From the NCBI RefSeq assembly GCF_900111305.1, contig NZ_FOGS01000003.1:1-64000 (forward strand): a stretch of 64,000 nt of DNA, written 5' to 3'. The notes beneath the pieces were generated by a model. The model ran no database searches. It saw nothing but the letters and a program-made list of their open reading frames with translations, and was not told the DNA's origin. Origin of the DNA: Vreelandella subterranea. Lineage in GTDB: Bacteria; Pseudomonadota; Gammaproteobacteria; Pseudomonadales; Halomonadaceae. Made by a program: the position numbers and the translations under genes. Below are positions 23,705 through 33,072 of the stretch, one piece after another. Within the stretch, counting starts at the first letter, position 1, and every line of letters starts with the position of its first letter.

Positions 23705-25858
23705 ATGCCACGCTTCACCCGTACCGTTCTGGCCAGCGCTGTTGCGCTGACCGTTTCCTCCCCGGCTGTTTACGCCCAGCAAAGCGACCAGCTCGATAAT
23801 ATCGTCGTCTCGGCCAGTGGTTTTGAGCAGGCCATGGTCGACGCACCGGCCAGCATTTCTGTCGTGTCCCGCGAGGAACTGGAGCGTAAGCGCGTTACCA
23901 GCATTGCCGATGCCCTGCGCGATGTGGAGGGCGTGGACGTGGGTGGCCAAGTGGGTAAAACCGGGGGGCGCAACATCAGCCTGCGCGGCATGCCCAGCGA
24001 CTACACGCTGATCTTGATTGATGGCCGCCGCCAGAACACCGCCGGTAGCGTGACACCCAACGGCTTTGGCGAGACCTCCACCAGCTTCTTTCCGCCGGTT
24101 TCAAGCATCGAGCGCATCGAGGTGATCCGCGGGCCGATGTCGACGCTTTACGGTTCCGACGCCATGGGCGGGGTGATCAACATCATTACCCGCAAGGTCG
24201 GCCGCGATTGGACCGGCTCGGTTGGCGTCGAGAACACCTATAACGAAGACCGGGACTTTGGCGACCGCCGCGAGATCAATCTCTACACCAGTGGCCCCCT
24301 GGTGGAAGACACCCTGGGCTTGCAATTACGCGGACGCTTCTATGAGCGCGATGCGTCCAGTCTGGAATACAGTGACCAAAATGGCGACCCTATCGAGGTC
24401 AGCCAGCGCGGCCCCAGTCCGGTGGAAGACGACACCTATAACCTGGGCGGCAAGCTGACCTGGACGCCGACCAATGACCACGACCTGTGGCTCGACGGTG
24501 AAGTCAATCGCCAGCGCTACAACAACGACGACTGCCAGCTCGGCACTCTGGATGGCCGCACGCGCAGCTGTGAGCCCGATCCGGGCGAAGCATTTGGCTA
24601 CTCTGACGAGCTGCGCTTTGAGCGTGAGCAGATTGCCATCGGCCACACCGGGCGTTTTGCCTCGGGCACGCTGGAATCCAGTCTGATGCGCAACACCACC
24701 GAGACCAAAGGGCGTACGATTCCGGGTGCGATTGGCGAGGCTTATGACGGCTTCCCGGGCATTGTCGGCGGTGACCCGCGCGAGCTGGAAACCACCAACA
24801 CGGTTCTCGACAGCAAATTCGTCATGCCGCTGGGCGACCATATGACCACCGTGGGCATGCAGTGGTGGGACGCCGAGCTGGATGACGGATTGGCGGGTGA
24901 AACCTTTGAGCAGACCACCTGGTCGTTGTTTGCTGAAGACGAATGGATGCTACGCGATGATCTGGCGCTCACGCTCGGCGGGCGTTACGACCACCACGAC
25001 GCCTTTGGCAGCCAGTTCAGCCCGCGCGGCTACCTGGTCTGGAACACTACCCCTAACTGGACGCTTAAGGGCGGCGTCAGCCGCGGCTACAAGACGCCGT
25101 CGCTCAACGACCTCCATGACGGTATCAATGGCGTCACTGGCCAAGGCACCATACTGACCATCGGCAACCCGGACCTGGAGCCGGAAACCAGCACCAGCAG
25201 CGAGATCGGCGCCCACTACGATAACCAGCAGGGCTTTACCGCCAGCGCGACGCTGTTCCACAACCAGTTTGACGATAAAATCGCCAGTGGTAACGACAGG
25301 CAGGTGACCAACGACCCCTTGATTCCTGACGGTGTTTACAGCCAACAGGTCAATGTCGACGAGGCAATTACCCAGGGCGTTGAGCTTTCTACCGGCTACC
25401 AGTTCACCCCCGACTGGCGCCTGAACGCCAACTACACCTACACCGATAGCGAACAGAAAAGCGGCGAAAACGAGGGTGACCCGCTCACCGATACCCCCGA
25501 ACACGCCGTTAACGCCACGCTGCGCTGGCAGGCCACCGCCAAACTGGACGCCTGGCTTTCCGCAGAGTACCGCAGCGAGCGTTACCGTAACCGTGAAAGC
25601 GTACGCGGCGCGCCTTCCTTTGATGATCTGGGCGACTTTAAAGCCTATTCGCTGTTCCATCTGGGCGGTAATTACGCGGTCACCGACCAGCTTAATCTGA
25701 GCGCGACGATCTATAACCTGTTCGACAAGGACTTTGTCGACTACCAAAGCTACGCATCCACCGACCGTGCGGGTAACCCGCAAACCAGCTATGGCAACGT
25801 GTACGCCAACAGTGAAGAAGGTCGCCGCCTGTGGTTCTCGGCGCGCTACGAGTTCTGA
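23705..25858 (+). CDS. TonB-dependent catecholate-type siderophore receptor
   Basis: 717-residue outer-membrane receptor. The signal peptide is residues 1-25 (ending SSPAVYAQ). The TonB box region 'LDNIVVSAS' follows, then the plug domain (about 45-165: 'PASISVVSREELERKRVTSI', 'GGRNISLRGMPSDYTLILID', 'ERIEVIRGPMSTLYGSDAMG', 'GVINIITR') and the 22-strand barrel, ending in aromatic 'WFSARYEF'. It imports a ferric siderophore through TonB energy, in line with the divergent ABC operon. FepA/CirA/IrgA-type plug wording; the specific ligand is unknown. Upstream lie AAGGGG and a Fur-like dyad; downstream a strong terminator. Confidence 0.93.
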   Translation: MPRFTRTVLASAVALTVSSPAVYAQQSDQLDNIVVSASGFEQAMVDAPASISVVSREELERKRVTSIADALRDVEGVDVGGQVGKTGGRNISLRGMPSDYTLILIDGRRQNTAGSVTPNGFGETSTSFFPPVSSIERIEVIRGPMSTLYGSDAMGGVINIITRKVGRDWTGSVGVENTYNEDRDFGDRREINLYTSGPLVEDTLGLQLRGRFYERDASSLEYSDQNGDPIEVSQRGPSPVEDDTYNLGGKLTWTPTNDHDLWLDGEVNRQRYNNDDCQLGTLDGRTRSCEPDPGEAFGYSDELRFEREQIAIGHTGRFASGTLESSLMRNTTETKGRTIPGAIGEAYDGFPGIVGGDPRELETTNTVLDSKFVMPLGDHMTTVGMQWWDAELDDGLAGETFEQTTWSLFAEDEWMLRDDLALTLGGRYDHHDAFGSQFSPRGYLVWNTTPNWTLKGGVSRGYKTPSLNDLHDGINGVTGQGTILTIGNPDLEPETSTSSEIGAHYDNQQGFTASATLFHNQFDDKIASGNDRQVTNDPLIPDGVYSQQVNVDEAITQGVELSTGYQFTPDWRLNANYTYTDSEQKSGENEGDPLTDTPEHAVNATLRWQATAKLDAWLSAEYRSERYRNRESVRGAPSFDDLGDFKAYSLFHLGGNYAVTDQLNLSATIYNLFDKDFVDYQSYASTDRAGNPQTSYGNVYANSEEGRRLWFSARYEF

Positions 25859-25894
25859 CGGTTTAAACTCGCGACTGTTTTGGTGTTCTCCTTC

Positions 25895-25921
25895 AGCCCC
25901 GGCGATTGCCGGGGCTTTTTT
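25895..25921 (+). terminator. rho-independent terminator after TonB receptor
   Basis: AGCCCCGGC-GATT-GCCGGGGCT, a nine-pair perfect stem with a four-base loop, followed by TTTTT. Strong intrinsic terminator ending the receptor transcript. Confidence 0.92.
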
Positions 25922-26036
25922 GGTTCTGTACGGCCCTGCCTTTCAGATAACCGCCGTGGCGATCATAGGCCAATATCTGCTAGATTATTCGGCTTTGGTT
26001 ACGGGTGCATGCAGGTACTGGCTAGGAGTTGGCTCG

Positions 26037-26783
26037 CTGGAACATTTACTTAATGGCTTATCCCCCTTCTCATGGAGCCTCTTGATAGGCACATCTTTTC
26101 TGACTTCCCTGCTTACCGCCTGCCTGGGTGCGGGAGGCGGTATCTTGTTGCTGGGCATCATGGCCCAGATCGTGCCGCCCCAGGCCATTATTCCGCTGCA
26201 TGGCATGGTGCAGTTGGGTTCCAACGCCAACCGGGCGGCGATGCTTTGGCGGGATATTGACCGTCAGATGGTTGTTGCTTTCTTGCCGGGTGCGGCGGTG
26301 GGTGCGTTGCTTGGTAGCCTGGTGTTGATTTCCCTGCCGTCTGATTTTCTCTATTTGAGCATTGCCAGCTTTATTGTGTATTTATGCTGGGGCCCGGCAC
26401 TACCCAAAATCGTCATGGGCCGCAGAGGCACACTCCTGATGGGCGCCGTCACAACGTTTTTGACGCTGTTTGTCGGGGCAACCGGGCCGCTGATCGGCGC
26501 CTATCTCAAGCAGCTCTATCAACAACGCTTCACCATCGTCGCAACGCTGGCCGCGGTCATGAGCGTGCAGCACGTCATTAAAATCCTCGTCTTTCAGCAG
26601 GCGGGCTTTAGCCTTGTGCCTTGGCTGTCGCTTGCGGGCGCCATGATCGCAAGCGGTGCCATCGGCACCTGGGTTGGGCTGCGTATTTTGAAGCACATGC
26701 CGGAACGCCGCTTCGCCCATATTTTCAATTGGGTCCTAACACTGCTGGCCGCTCGCTTGGTTTGGCAGGCGCTGAGCGGTTAA
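26037..26783 (+). CDS. TauE/SafE (TSUP) family permease, probable non-AUG start
   Basis: 248-residue inner-membrane protein with seven or eight hydrophobic helices ('LLTACLGAGGGILLLGIMAQ', 'AAVGALLGSLVLISL', 'FLTLFVGATGPLIGAYLKQL'), typical of TSUP sulfite/organic-anion exporters. The frame is open far upstream, but the terminator at 25895-25921 excludes a long version. No ATG occurs before residue 40. CTG at 26037 has AGGAG with an 8-nt spacer and gives the usual family length; TTG 25995 or GTG 25956 are alternatives. Start uncertain, family confident. A LysR gene follows. Confidence 0.78.
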   Translation: MEHLLNGLSPFSWSLLIGTSFLTSLLTACLGAGGGILLLGIMAQIVPPQAIIPLHGMVQLGSNANRAAMLWRDIDRQMVVAFLPGAAVGALLGSLVLISLPSDFLYLSIASFIVYLCWGPALPKIVMGRRGTLLMGAVTTFLTLFVGATGPLIGAYLKQLYQQRFTIVATLAAVMSVQHVIKILVFQQAGFSLVPWLSLAGAMIASGAIGTWVGLRILKHMPERRFAHIFNWVLTLLAARLVWQALSG

Positions 26784-26918
26784 GCCTCAGTTTCTCTCGC
26801 ATCAAAACTGCAGACCCCGTGCGCACAGGCGTCAAGTCGCAATATAAATCACAATAATTTTTATTCGCTCAAAATGCTGGCACAATATGTCCGTTTCTCC
26901 GTTCCTGCGGTGTACCCC

Positions 26919-27833
26919 ATGCACGATTTCGACGAACTCAAAGCCTTTGCTGAGGTAATGGCCTCCGGCAGCCTGACGCGCAGCGCGCGCAAGTTGGGGC
27001 TGGCTAAATCCACCCTGAGCCGACGCATCAGCCATCTGGAAGCACGCCTGGAGCAACCGTTGCTGCGTCGCCAGGCCAATCGGCTGCTGCCCACCGAGGC
27101 GGGGCTTGTCTTCCATCGCTACTGCCAGGACATGCTGACACTGGCGGAAAGCAGCCATGAAGCGCTGGCCGAGCTGCGTGAAGATATCAGCGGGACGGTG
27201 ACTCTGGAGGTTCACAGCGCGCTGGCAAGAGGCTGGATGGGGCAGGTCCTGGATACCTTCATGGCACGCTATCCCCAAGTCGAGCTCACCTTGCGTACCC
27301 GGGATGAGCCGCCCAGTTCGCTTAACAGTCACAGTGTCCATGTGTGCCTTGGGCCAGTGCCGGAAAACGGCCTCCACCAGGAGCCACTAGGCAGTCTGAC
27401 GCGTGGTCTCTATGCCAGCCCGTCGTACCTCAGCCAGCAACCGTTGCTTGAACACCCGCGCGATCTTGCCAACCACCCCTGGATCGACCTGTTGAGCACG
27501 ACTCAGGATGGCTTGCAGCTGCACCATGAAAGCCACGGCAATTACCACTTCTATCCGCCCCGCTCACGCTTGCGGGTGGACATGACAGCACTGCACCTGG
27601 ATGCCATCGCCCACGGCAAGGGTATTGGCCTGCTGCCTCACTGGCTGGCCGACAAACGCGAGGCCCATCACCCCGGCGAACTGACTCCCTGCCTGCCCAA
27701 TTGGCAGCCAGCGCCGCTTCCTATCACGCTGCTCTACGCCTACGGCTACCAGCCTCGGCGCGTGAAGGCGCTGCTGGCATTTTTGCGCCAGACCATGCCT
27801 CGCCAATGGCAGCACAATGAGGCCGCGGCTTAG
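26919..27833 (+). CDS. LysR-family transcriptional regulator
   Basis: 304-residue LysR regulator. The N-terminal winged HTH (about residues 1-60) reads 'DFDELKAFAEVMASGSLTRS' then 'ARKLGLAKSTLSRRISHLEA'. The effector-binding domain follows (about 90-295), including 'GIGLLPHWLAD', the usual last conserved stretch. ATG 26919 ('MHDFDELKAF') is the family-like start; the longer frame from 26874 adds 15 unlike residues. It lies between the TSUP permease and the AEC permease, both plausible targets. The inducer is unknown. Confidence 0.9.
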   Translation: MHDFDELKAFAEVMASGSLTRSARKLGLAKSTLSRRISHLEARLEQPLLRRQANRLLPTEAGLVFHRYCQDMLTLAESSHEALAELREDISGTVTLEVHSALARGWMGQVLDTFMARYPQVELTLRTRDEPPSSLNSHSVHVCLGPVPENGLHQEPLGSLTRGLYASPSYLSQQPLLEHPRDLANHPWIDLLSTTQDGLQLHHESHGNYHFYPPRSRLRVDMTALHLDAIAHGKGIGLLPHWLADKREAHHPGELTPCLPNWQPAPLPITLLYAYGYQPRRVKALLAFLRQTMPRQWQHNEAAA

Positions 27834-27926
27834 AACGTCAACAGACCCTAGATTTTACCTTCTCGACTTGCCAGTTAGTCCGCTACCTATTCACAATAGT
27901 CGGTCACTCATTGCCAAGGACGCGCC

Positions 27927-28805
27927 ATGCTGGCGGAACTTTTTGCGGTAATGGCGCCCGTGCTGGCGGGCGCTGGCCTGGGGTTTACCTGGGTAAGACT
28001 GGGCCAGCCCTACCCGGTCGATTTTGTCACCCGGCTGGTCTTCAATATCGGAACGCCCTCGCTGGTGCTGGCGTCGCTCGCCGGGGCGGAGATAGACGCC
28101 AGCACCTTTGGCCGCACCATGCTCTCAACCGCGCTGGTGATCATCTGCATGGCCGGGGCGACGTTTTTTGTGGCCAAGCTTTTGCGCCGTGACTGGCGCG
28201 TCTTGCTGTCCCCCATGATGTACCCCAATACCGGCAACATGGGACTGCCGGTGGTGCTTTACGCCTTTGGCAGTGCCGGGTTTGTGTACGGTATTACCGT
28301 GATGGTGACGGTTTCACTGTTTCAATTTACGGTGGGCACCATGCTGGCCAGTCGGGGAAACCCGCTCAAGTCTCTGGCCAAGACGCCTACGGTCTACGCC
28401 ATCGCCATTGCCATGGCGTTGTTGCTGACCGACACCGAGCTGCCGCTTTGGCTGGCCAACAGTGTGGATTTGATGTCGGGCTTTACCGTGCCGCTGATGC
28501 TGATCACCCTGGGCGTGTCACTGGCCAGTATTCAGGTCAAAAGCCTTCGCTCAGGCCTTGGCTTTAGCCTGGTGCGTATTCCGCTCGCGGCGACGGCAGC
28601 CTGGCTGATTGCCGGACTAATGGGGCTACCGCCTTTGGCCCAGGGAATTTTGGTGTTGCAAATGAGCATGCCGGTCGCGGTATTCAACTATCTGTTTGCC
28701 CAACGCGCCCAGCGCGAACCCGCCTATGTGGCAAGCCTGGTGTTTTGCTCCACCCTGCTGTCATTGATTTATCTTCCGGTGTTACTTGCCTGGCTGATGC
28801 CGTGA
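27927..28805 (+). CDS. AEC-family permease (auxin efflux carrier-like)
   Basis: 292-residue membrane protein with ten hydrophobic helices in two halves. It opens MLAELFAVMAPVLAGAGLGF, has 'NIGTPSLVLASLAG' and the family marker 'PNTGNMGLPVVLYAFG' at about residues 96-111. Bacterial AEC proteins carry small carboxylates such as malate or malonate, or other anions; the substrate is unknown here. ATG 27927 has AAGGA 7 nt upstream. The following dehydrogenase gene starts 86 bp later. Confidence 0.9.
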   Translation: MLAELFAVMAPVLAGAGLGFTWVRLGQPYPVDFVTRLVFNIGTPSLVLASLAGAEIDASTFGRTMLSTALVIICMAGATFFVAKLLRRDWRVLLSPMMYPNTGNMGLPVVLYAFGSAGFVYGITVMVTVSLFQFTVGTMLASRGNPLKSLAKTPTVYAIAIAMALLLTDTELPLWLANSVDLMSGFTVPLMLITLGVSLASIQVKSLRSGLGFSLVRIPLAATAAWLIAGLMGLPPLAQGILVLQMSMPVAVFNYLFAQRAQREPAYVASLVFCSTLLSLIYLPVLLAWLMP

Positions 28806-28891
28806 CCCGACGTCAAAAGGGAACCTATCGCCCCCAAAAGCGTCTCTGCTGGACGCCCCTAACATCTGCCACTTTTTTTGGGAGAGTTCCA

Positions 28892-30052
28892 ATGCGCCGC
28901 TTATCTGATTCTGTATTACGTCACCGCTGGTTGACCGCTGCACTCTTTGGATTATTCGGCAGCGCCTCCGTCAGCGCCGCGGAAATGTTCGAGGCACCAA
29001 TTGAGAGCGATCAACTCACCGTTTCGATCGAAAAGGTCGCGGGTGGTCTCCAAAATCCCTGGTCGGTCGCCATACTCCCGGACGGTCGTTTTCTGGTCAG
29101 CGAGCGGCCTGGACAACTGAACTTGATTGACGCCGAGGGTGGCGAACCGCGCCCCCTCGACGGATTGCCCGACGTCAGTCAGCGCGGCCAGGGCGGACTC
29201 CTGGATATTGCCCTGCACCCGCAATTTGGCGATGGTGATCATGACTGGGTCTATTTCACCTGGAGCGAACCCGCGGACGGGGGCAGTCGCAGCGCGCTGT
29301 CCCGTGTGAAGTGGCAGGGGGATCAGTTGAGTGATGTCGAACACCTGTTTGCCCAGGATCGCGCTTCCTCACCGGGACGCCATTACGGTTCACGCCTTGC
29401 CTGGCTGCCCGACGGCACCCTGCTGATGAGCATTGGCGATCGCGGCCAAGAGCCGTCCCGTGCCCAGGCTGATGACGATCACGCAGGCTCTACACTGCGC
29501 CTGACCGACACCGGCAACGCACCCGACGACAACCCCTTTGTGGGCGACTCGTCCACCCTTGATGAAATCTACACCCTGGGCAACCGCAACATTCAGGGCA
29601 TGGTGGTACGGCAAGATGGCGAACCCTGGGCTACGGAACACGGACCCAGAACCGGCGATGAGCTGAATCACCTGATGGCGGGTGAAAACTACGGCTGGCC
29701 CGAGGTCAGCCGGGGCAATGACTATGCGACCAACGAACCGATTGGCGAAGCCTCCAAACCCGGTATGGTTGACCCTGTGTACGTATTTGAAGGCCGGTTT
29801 GCGCCATCCGGTCTGGCAGAAGTCACCAGTAGCGCCTTTGGCGATTGGCAAGGCCAGCTGTTAGCAGGCGGCCTGAGCAGTGAACAGCTGGTCAGGCTGC
29901 AGATCGAAGATAATCAGGTGGCTAGCCATGAAGTTATCCTTGATGGAGAGATCGGCCGCATCCGCGACGTGCGTCAGGGGCCTGACGAGGCTATTTATCT
30001 ACTGACGGATGCCGCCGACGGCGGCCTTTATCGTCTACGTCCCGTCGATTAA
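28892..30052 (+). CDS. PQQ-dependent aldose sugar dehydrogenase (YliI-like)
   Basis: 386-residue exported beta-propeller enzyme of the soluble glucose/aldose dehydrogenase family, oxidising aldose sugars in the periplasm with PQQ. The signal peptide is residues 1-30 ('LTAALFGLFGSASVSAA'). Family features are 'LQNPWSVAILPDGRFLVSER' and 'RPGQL', 'GQGGLLDIALHPQF', 'RHYGSRLAWLPDGTLLMSIG' and 'GNRNIQGMVVRQDGEPWATE' with 'HGPRTGDELN' after it. ATG 28892 has GGGAGAG 6 nt upstream. No PQQ biosynthesis genes are in the window. Confidence 0.9.
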   Translation: MRRLSDSVLRHRWLTAALFGLFGSASVSAAEMFEAPIESDQLTVSIEKVAGGLQNPWSVAILPDGRFLVSERPGQLNLIDAEGGEPRPLDGLPDVSQRGQGGLLDIALHPQFGDGDHDWVYFTWSEPADGGSRSALSRVKWQGDQLSDVEHLFAQDRASSPGRHYGSRLAWLPDGTLLMSIGDRGQEPSRAQADDDHAGSTLRLTDTGNAPDDNPFVGDSSTLDEIYTLGNRNIQGMVVRQDGEPWATEHGPRTGDELNHLMAGENYGWPEVSRGNDYATNEPIGEASKPGMVDPVYVFEGRFAPSGLAEVTSSAFGDWQGQLLAGGLSSEQLVRLQIEDNQVASHEVILDGEIGRIRDVRQGPDEAIYLLTDAADGGLYRLRPVD

Positions 30053-30093
30053 CGGCTATTCGCTTATTGACGATTCATCACCCCGGTTAACGC

Positions 30094-31539
30094 ATGCGTT
30101 TACGAAATTTGATTATTCTGACCGTCATTGTCCCGCTATTCGTTGTATTAGTGGTGTTCAGCCTGGTGGCGATCAAGTCCATGGAAGATAACGTTCGCTC
30201 GAAGCTGCAGAATGAAGTCGACATGATCACCCATGCGCTAAGTACGACGCTGGGCTATGCCGTTGCCCGGGAAAGTGACGCCTCGCTCGAGGAAGCGCTG
30301 GAGGCCGCTTTCTCTTTTCACCGCATCTACGGGGCCTATGTGTTCGATACCAACGGGCGGGAAGTTTACGGCCTGGGGCTCGGCCGTGAGCTCTTCAGCC
30401 GCGAGGATATCCAGCAGGTAATCAAGGACGACGAACTCCGCGGCGCCTACCGACAGTTTGAAGGCTGGACCTACTACTCGGCCCTCAAGCCCCTGCGCAC
30501 ACCGGATGGCGAAATAAGTGGCGTACTGCAGGTCAATCGTTTGAATACCGGTATCGAAAACTACACCGGGTTTCTCAGCATCGTGGCCGGGCTGGTCTTT
30601 GTATTTGGCGCTGCGGGCATTGTGCTGAGTATCTGGTGGGGGTTTCGTCAGTATATCGAAAGGCCCTTGAATCGTTTGCTGATGGTCATGCAGCGTGTCG
30701 AGGAGGGGGATCGCGGTCAGCGCGCCAACATTGAAGGGCCAGCGGAATACCGCCGACTGGCATCAGGGCTTAACGGCATGCTGGATGCCATGGCCGAGAA
30801 AGATCACGACATCGAAGACCGCCAACAGCGCGAAATCGAGCTTGAAAAGCGGCTGCGTAAATCCAAGAAGCTTGCCGAGCTTGGCGTCCTTGCGGCGGGG
30901 GTTGCCCACGAAATAGGCGCCCCGCTGACCGTGATCAACGGCCAGGCCCAGCGGCTGGCCCGGCGTGATGTCATCGGCGATGACGAACGTGCCCGGTTGA
31001 GCCGTATTCGCGGCGAGGTGGAACGGATCGTCGAGATTGTCCGTCAACTGATGGAGCTGGGCCGCCAGCATAACGTTGAAAAAGACCAGCAACCCCTCGA
31101 CGAGTTGATGCACAACGCCAGCGCCCTGGTGGAAGATGAACTGGAACCCCGTGGGGTATATCTGGAAACCCATTTGCCTCGCCCAACGCCAACATTGCTG
31201 GCCAACGGGCAGCAAATTATTCAGGTACTGACCAACCTGTTGCGCAATGCGGCCCAGGCTGAGGGCGTTGGTCACATCCGTGTCCGTGCCGAACAGCAGG
31301 AACACGAGCTTCATTTATGGGTTGAGGATGACGGCCCTGGTATCCCCACCTCGCACCATCAACAGGTATTTGACCCTTTCTTTACCACCAAACCTGTTGG
31401 CCAGGGCAGCGGGCTGGGGCTTTCGATGGTACACCGAATCATCAACGATCATGGCGGCACAATCGGCGTTTTCAACAGCCCCCTGGGCGGCGCCGGTTTT
31501 GAAATCACGCTGCCTCTTTACGACACCACACCTGCATGA
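30094..31539 (+). CDS. sensor histidine kinase (NtrB/AtoS-like)
   Basis: 481-residue inner-membrane sensor. Membrane helices lie at about 7-27 and 160-182, enclosing a periplasmic sensory domain (about 30-158). A HAMP linker (184-235) and a coiled-coil link precede the phospho-acceptor 'AAGVAHEIGAPLTVI' with His272. The catalytic domain has N-box 'NLLRNAAQ' (381-388), G1 'DDGPGI' (412-417) and G2 'GSGLGL' (438-443). All catalytic boxes are intact. The stop overlaps the response-regulator start (ATGA), so the two are one operon. The ligand is unknown. Confidence 0.93.
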   Translation: MRLRNLIILTVIVPLFVVLVVFSLVAIKSMEDNVRSKLQNEVDMITHALSTTLGYAVARESDASLEEALEAAFSFHRIYGAYVFDTNGREVYGLGLGRELFSREDIQQVIKDDELRGAYRQFEGWTYYSALKPLRTPDGEISGVLQVNRLNTGIENYTGFLSIVAGLVFVFGAAGIVLSIWWGFRQYIERPLNRLLMVMQRVEEGDRGQRANIEGPAEYRRLASGLNGMLDAMAEKDHDIEDRQQREIELEKRLRKSKKLAELGVLAAGVAHEIGAPLTVINGQAQRLARRDVIGDDERARLSRIRGEVERIVEIVRQLMELGRQHNVEKDQQPLDELMHNASALVEDELEPRGVYLETHLPRPTPTLLANGQQIIQVLTNLLRNAAQAEGVGHIRVRAEQQEHELHLWVEDDGPGIPTSHHQQVFDPFFTTKPVGQGSGLGLSMVHRIINDHGGTIGVFNSPLGGAGFEITLPLYDTTPA

Positions 31540-32951
31540 GGGCCATGTCTGTGAAGCACCCGGAACATTTTTTACCTTTGTTGGTAGTGGAAGATGACAG
31601 CGCCATACGCGAGCTGCTGGAAGAAGAGTTACAGGACGCTGGTTACACTACCCATGGTGTTTCCAGCGCGGAGGATGCCATTGCCCTGTTGAGCCACACG
31701 GCGGTATCCCTGATCATTACCGATGTACGCCTGCCGGGTATCAGCGGCATTCAACTGCTCCAGCAGCTTCGTCATGAAGGCAGTGAGCAGGGCATTATTG
31801 TGATTACGGCCTTTGGTACCATTGATCAGGCCGTTGAAGCGCTCAAGCTCGGGGCCGACGATTTCCTGACCAAACCACTGGATCTCGACGCCGTGCGAGA
31901 ATCGGTATTTCGCGTGCTGGAACGCCAGCGTCTGGCGGTGTCCCACGTGGCTGACACTAGCCACTTTCACGGTATTGTGGGTCAAAGCGACGCCATGCAG
32001 GCGCTGTTCAAGGACGCTTCGCGCCTGGCAAAAAGTGATGCCCCCATTCTGCTGCTGGGTGAAAGCGGCACCGGCAAGGAACTTCTGGCCCAGGCGATTC
32101 ACCAGGAAAGCTGGCGTCACGATGCGCCTTTTGTGGCGGTCAATTGCGCCAGCATTCCCGCTGAGCTGATGGAAAGCGAGTTTTTTGGCCACGTCAAAGG
32201 GGCCTTTACCGGCGCTAACGAAGCACGACAGGGCCTCTTTCACAGCGCCCAGGGCGGGAGTCTCTTCCTGGATGAAATCGGCGAAATGCCGATCAACCTC
32301 CAGGCAAAACTGCTCCGCGCGCTGCAGGAAAAAACCGTCCGCCCTGTTGGCGGCGAGCGCGAAGAACCGGTTGATGTGAGGATCATCGCCGCCACGCACC
32401 GGCATTTGGAAAAGGAAATCGAGCAGGCCAACTTTCGAAGCGATTTATTCTACCGGTTGGAAACCTTCTCGTTACGCATTCCCCCCTTGCGTGAGCGTGG
32501 TCCCGACATTGAGCACCTGGTATTCACCCTGATCGACAAGCATGCCGACGCTCAGCACAAACGGATTGAGCAAATCGAGCCCGATGCGCTGCACTGCCTG
32601 CTCCACTACCCCTACCCGGGTAACGTACGCGAGCTTGAAAATGCCATTATGCGCGCCGTTACGCTCAGTGAAGATGGCACGCTACGCCATCAGCACCTGC
32701 CTGAACGACTGCGCGAACAACTCTCTCAGGATGCCGCCCAGACCACCGCGACGGTTACCGGTGAAGTGCTCCCCACACCCAGGATGCCAACGGCCACAGC
32801 AGCGCCCTGGCCCAGCCTGGAAGAAGTGGAGAAGCGCTACATCCGCAAGGTACTGGAAGCGACAGGCGGCAACAAACGGCGCACCGCAGAAGTGTTGGGC
32901 ATCGCCCGCCGCACGCTTTACCGTCGCCTGGAAGATAGCGAAGAGTCGTGA
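31536..32951 (+). CDS. sigma-54-dependent response regulator (NtrC family)
   Basis: 471-residue partner of the preceding kinase. Receiver domain (about 15-130) with acceptor Asp63 in 'LIITDVRLPG' and Lys113. AAA+ domain with Walker A 'GESGTGKE' (175-182), 'GAFTGA' (222-227), which contacts sigma-54, and Walker B 'LFLDEIGE' (243-250). C-terminal Fis-type HTH 'KVLEATGGNKRRTAEVLGIA', then 'RRTLYRRL'. The start overlaps the kinase stop. An intact GAFTGA means it should open sigma-54 promoters; I found no convincing GG/GC -24/-12 pair close by, so its targets may lie elsewhere. Confidence 0.93.
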   Translation: MRAMSVKHPEHFLPLLVVEDDSAIRELLEEELQDAGYTTHGVSSAEDAIALLSHTAVSLIITDVRLPGISGIQLLQQLRHEGSEQGIIVITAFGTIDQAVEALKLGADDFLTKPLDLDAVRESVFRVLERQRLAVSHVADTSHFHGIVGQSDAMQALFKDASRLAKSDAPILLLGESGTGKELLAQAIHQESWRHDAPFVAVNCASIPAELMESEFFGHVKGAFTGANEARQGLFHSAQGGSLFLDEIGEMPINLQAKLLRALQEKTVRPVGGEREEPVDVRIIAATHRHLEKEIEQANFRSDLFYRLETFSLRIPPLRERGPDIEHLVFTLIDKHADAQHKRIEQIEPDALHCLLHYPYPGNVRELENAIMRAVTLSEDGTLRHQHLPERLREQLSQDAAQTTATVTGEVLPTPRMPTATAAPWPSLEEVEKRYIRKVLEATGGNKRRTAEVLGIARRTLYRRLEDSEES

Positions 32952-32959
32952 GGATAGCT

Positions 32960-32987
32960 AAAAAAAGCCCCCGCGGGCGCGGGGGCT
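32960..32987 (-). terminator. intrinsic terminator for the lipoprotein gene
   Basis: Perfect 9-bp stem AGCCCCCGC/GCGGGGGCT with loop GGGC. Read on the minus strand the stem is followed by TTTTTT, so it ends the minus-strand lipoprotein transcript; on the plus strand it lacks a T run but may slow readthrough from the regulator gene. Confidence 0.8.
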
Positions 32988-33072
32988 GAAGGGATGATAA
33001 ACCGGGAAAACAACCGCAGGGAACAAACAGTTGGACGGTTTACCATCGTAGGGACTTGGTAACTAAACTGAC

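Noticed and set aside
28745-28891. N-terminal extension of the sugar dehydrogenase to 28745
   Set aside because: Overlaps the AEC permease end in another frame, and ATG 28892 has a ribosome binding site and a clean signal peptide.
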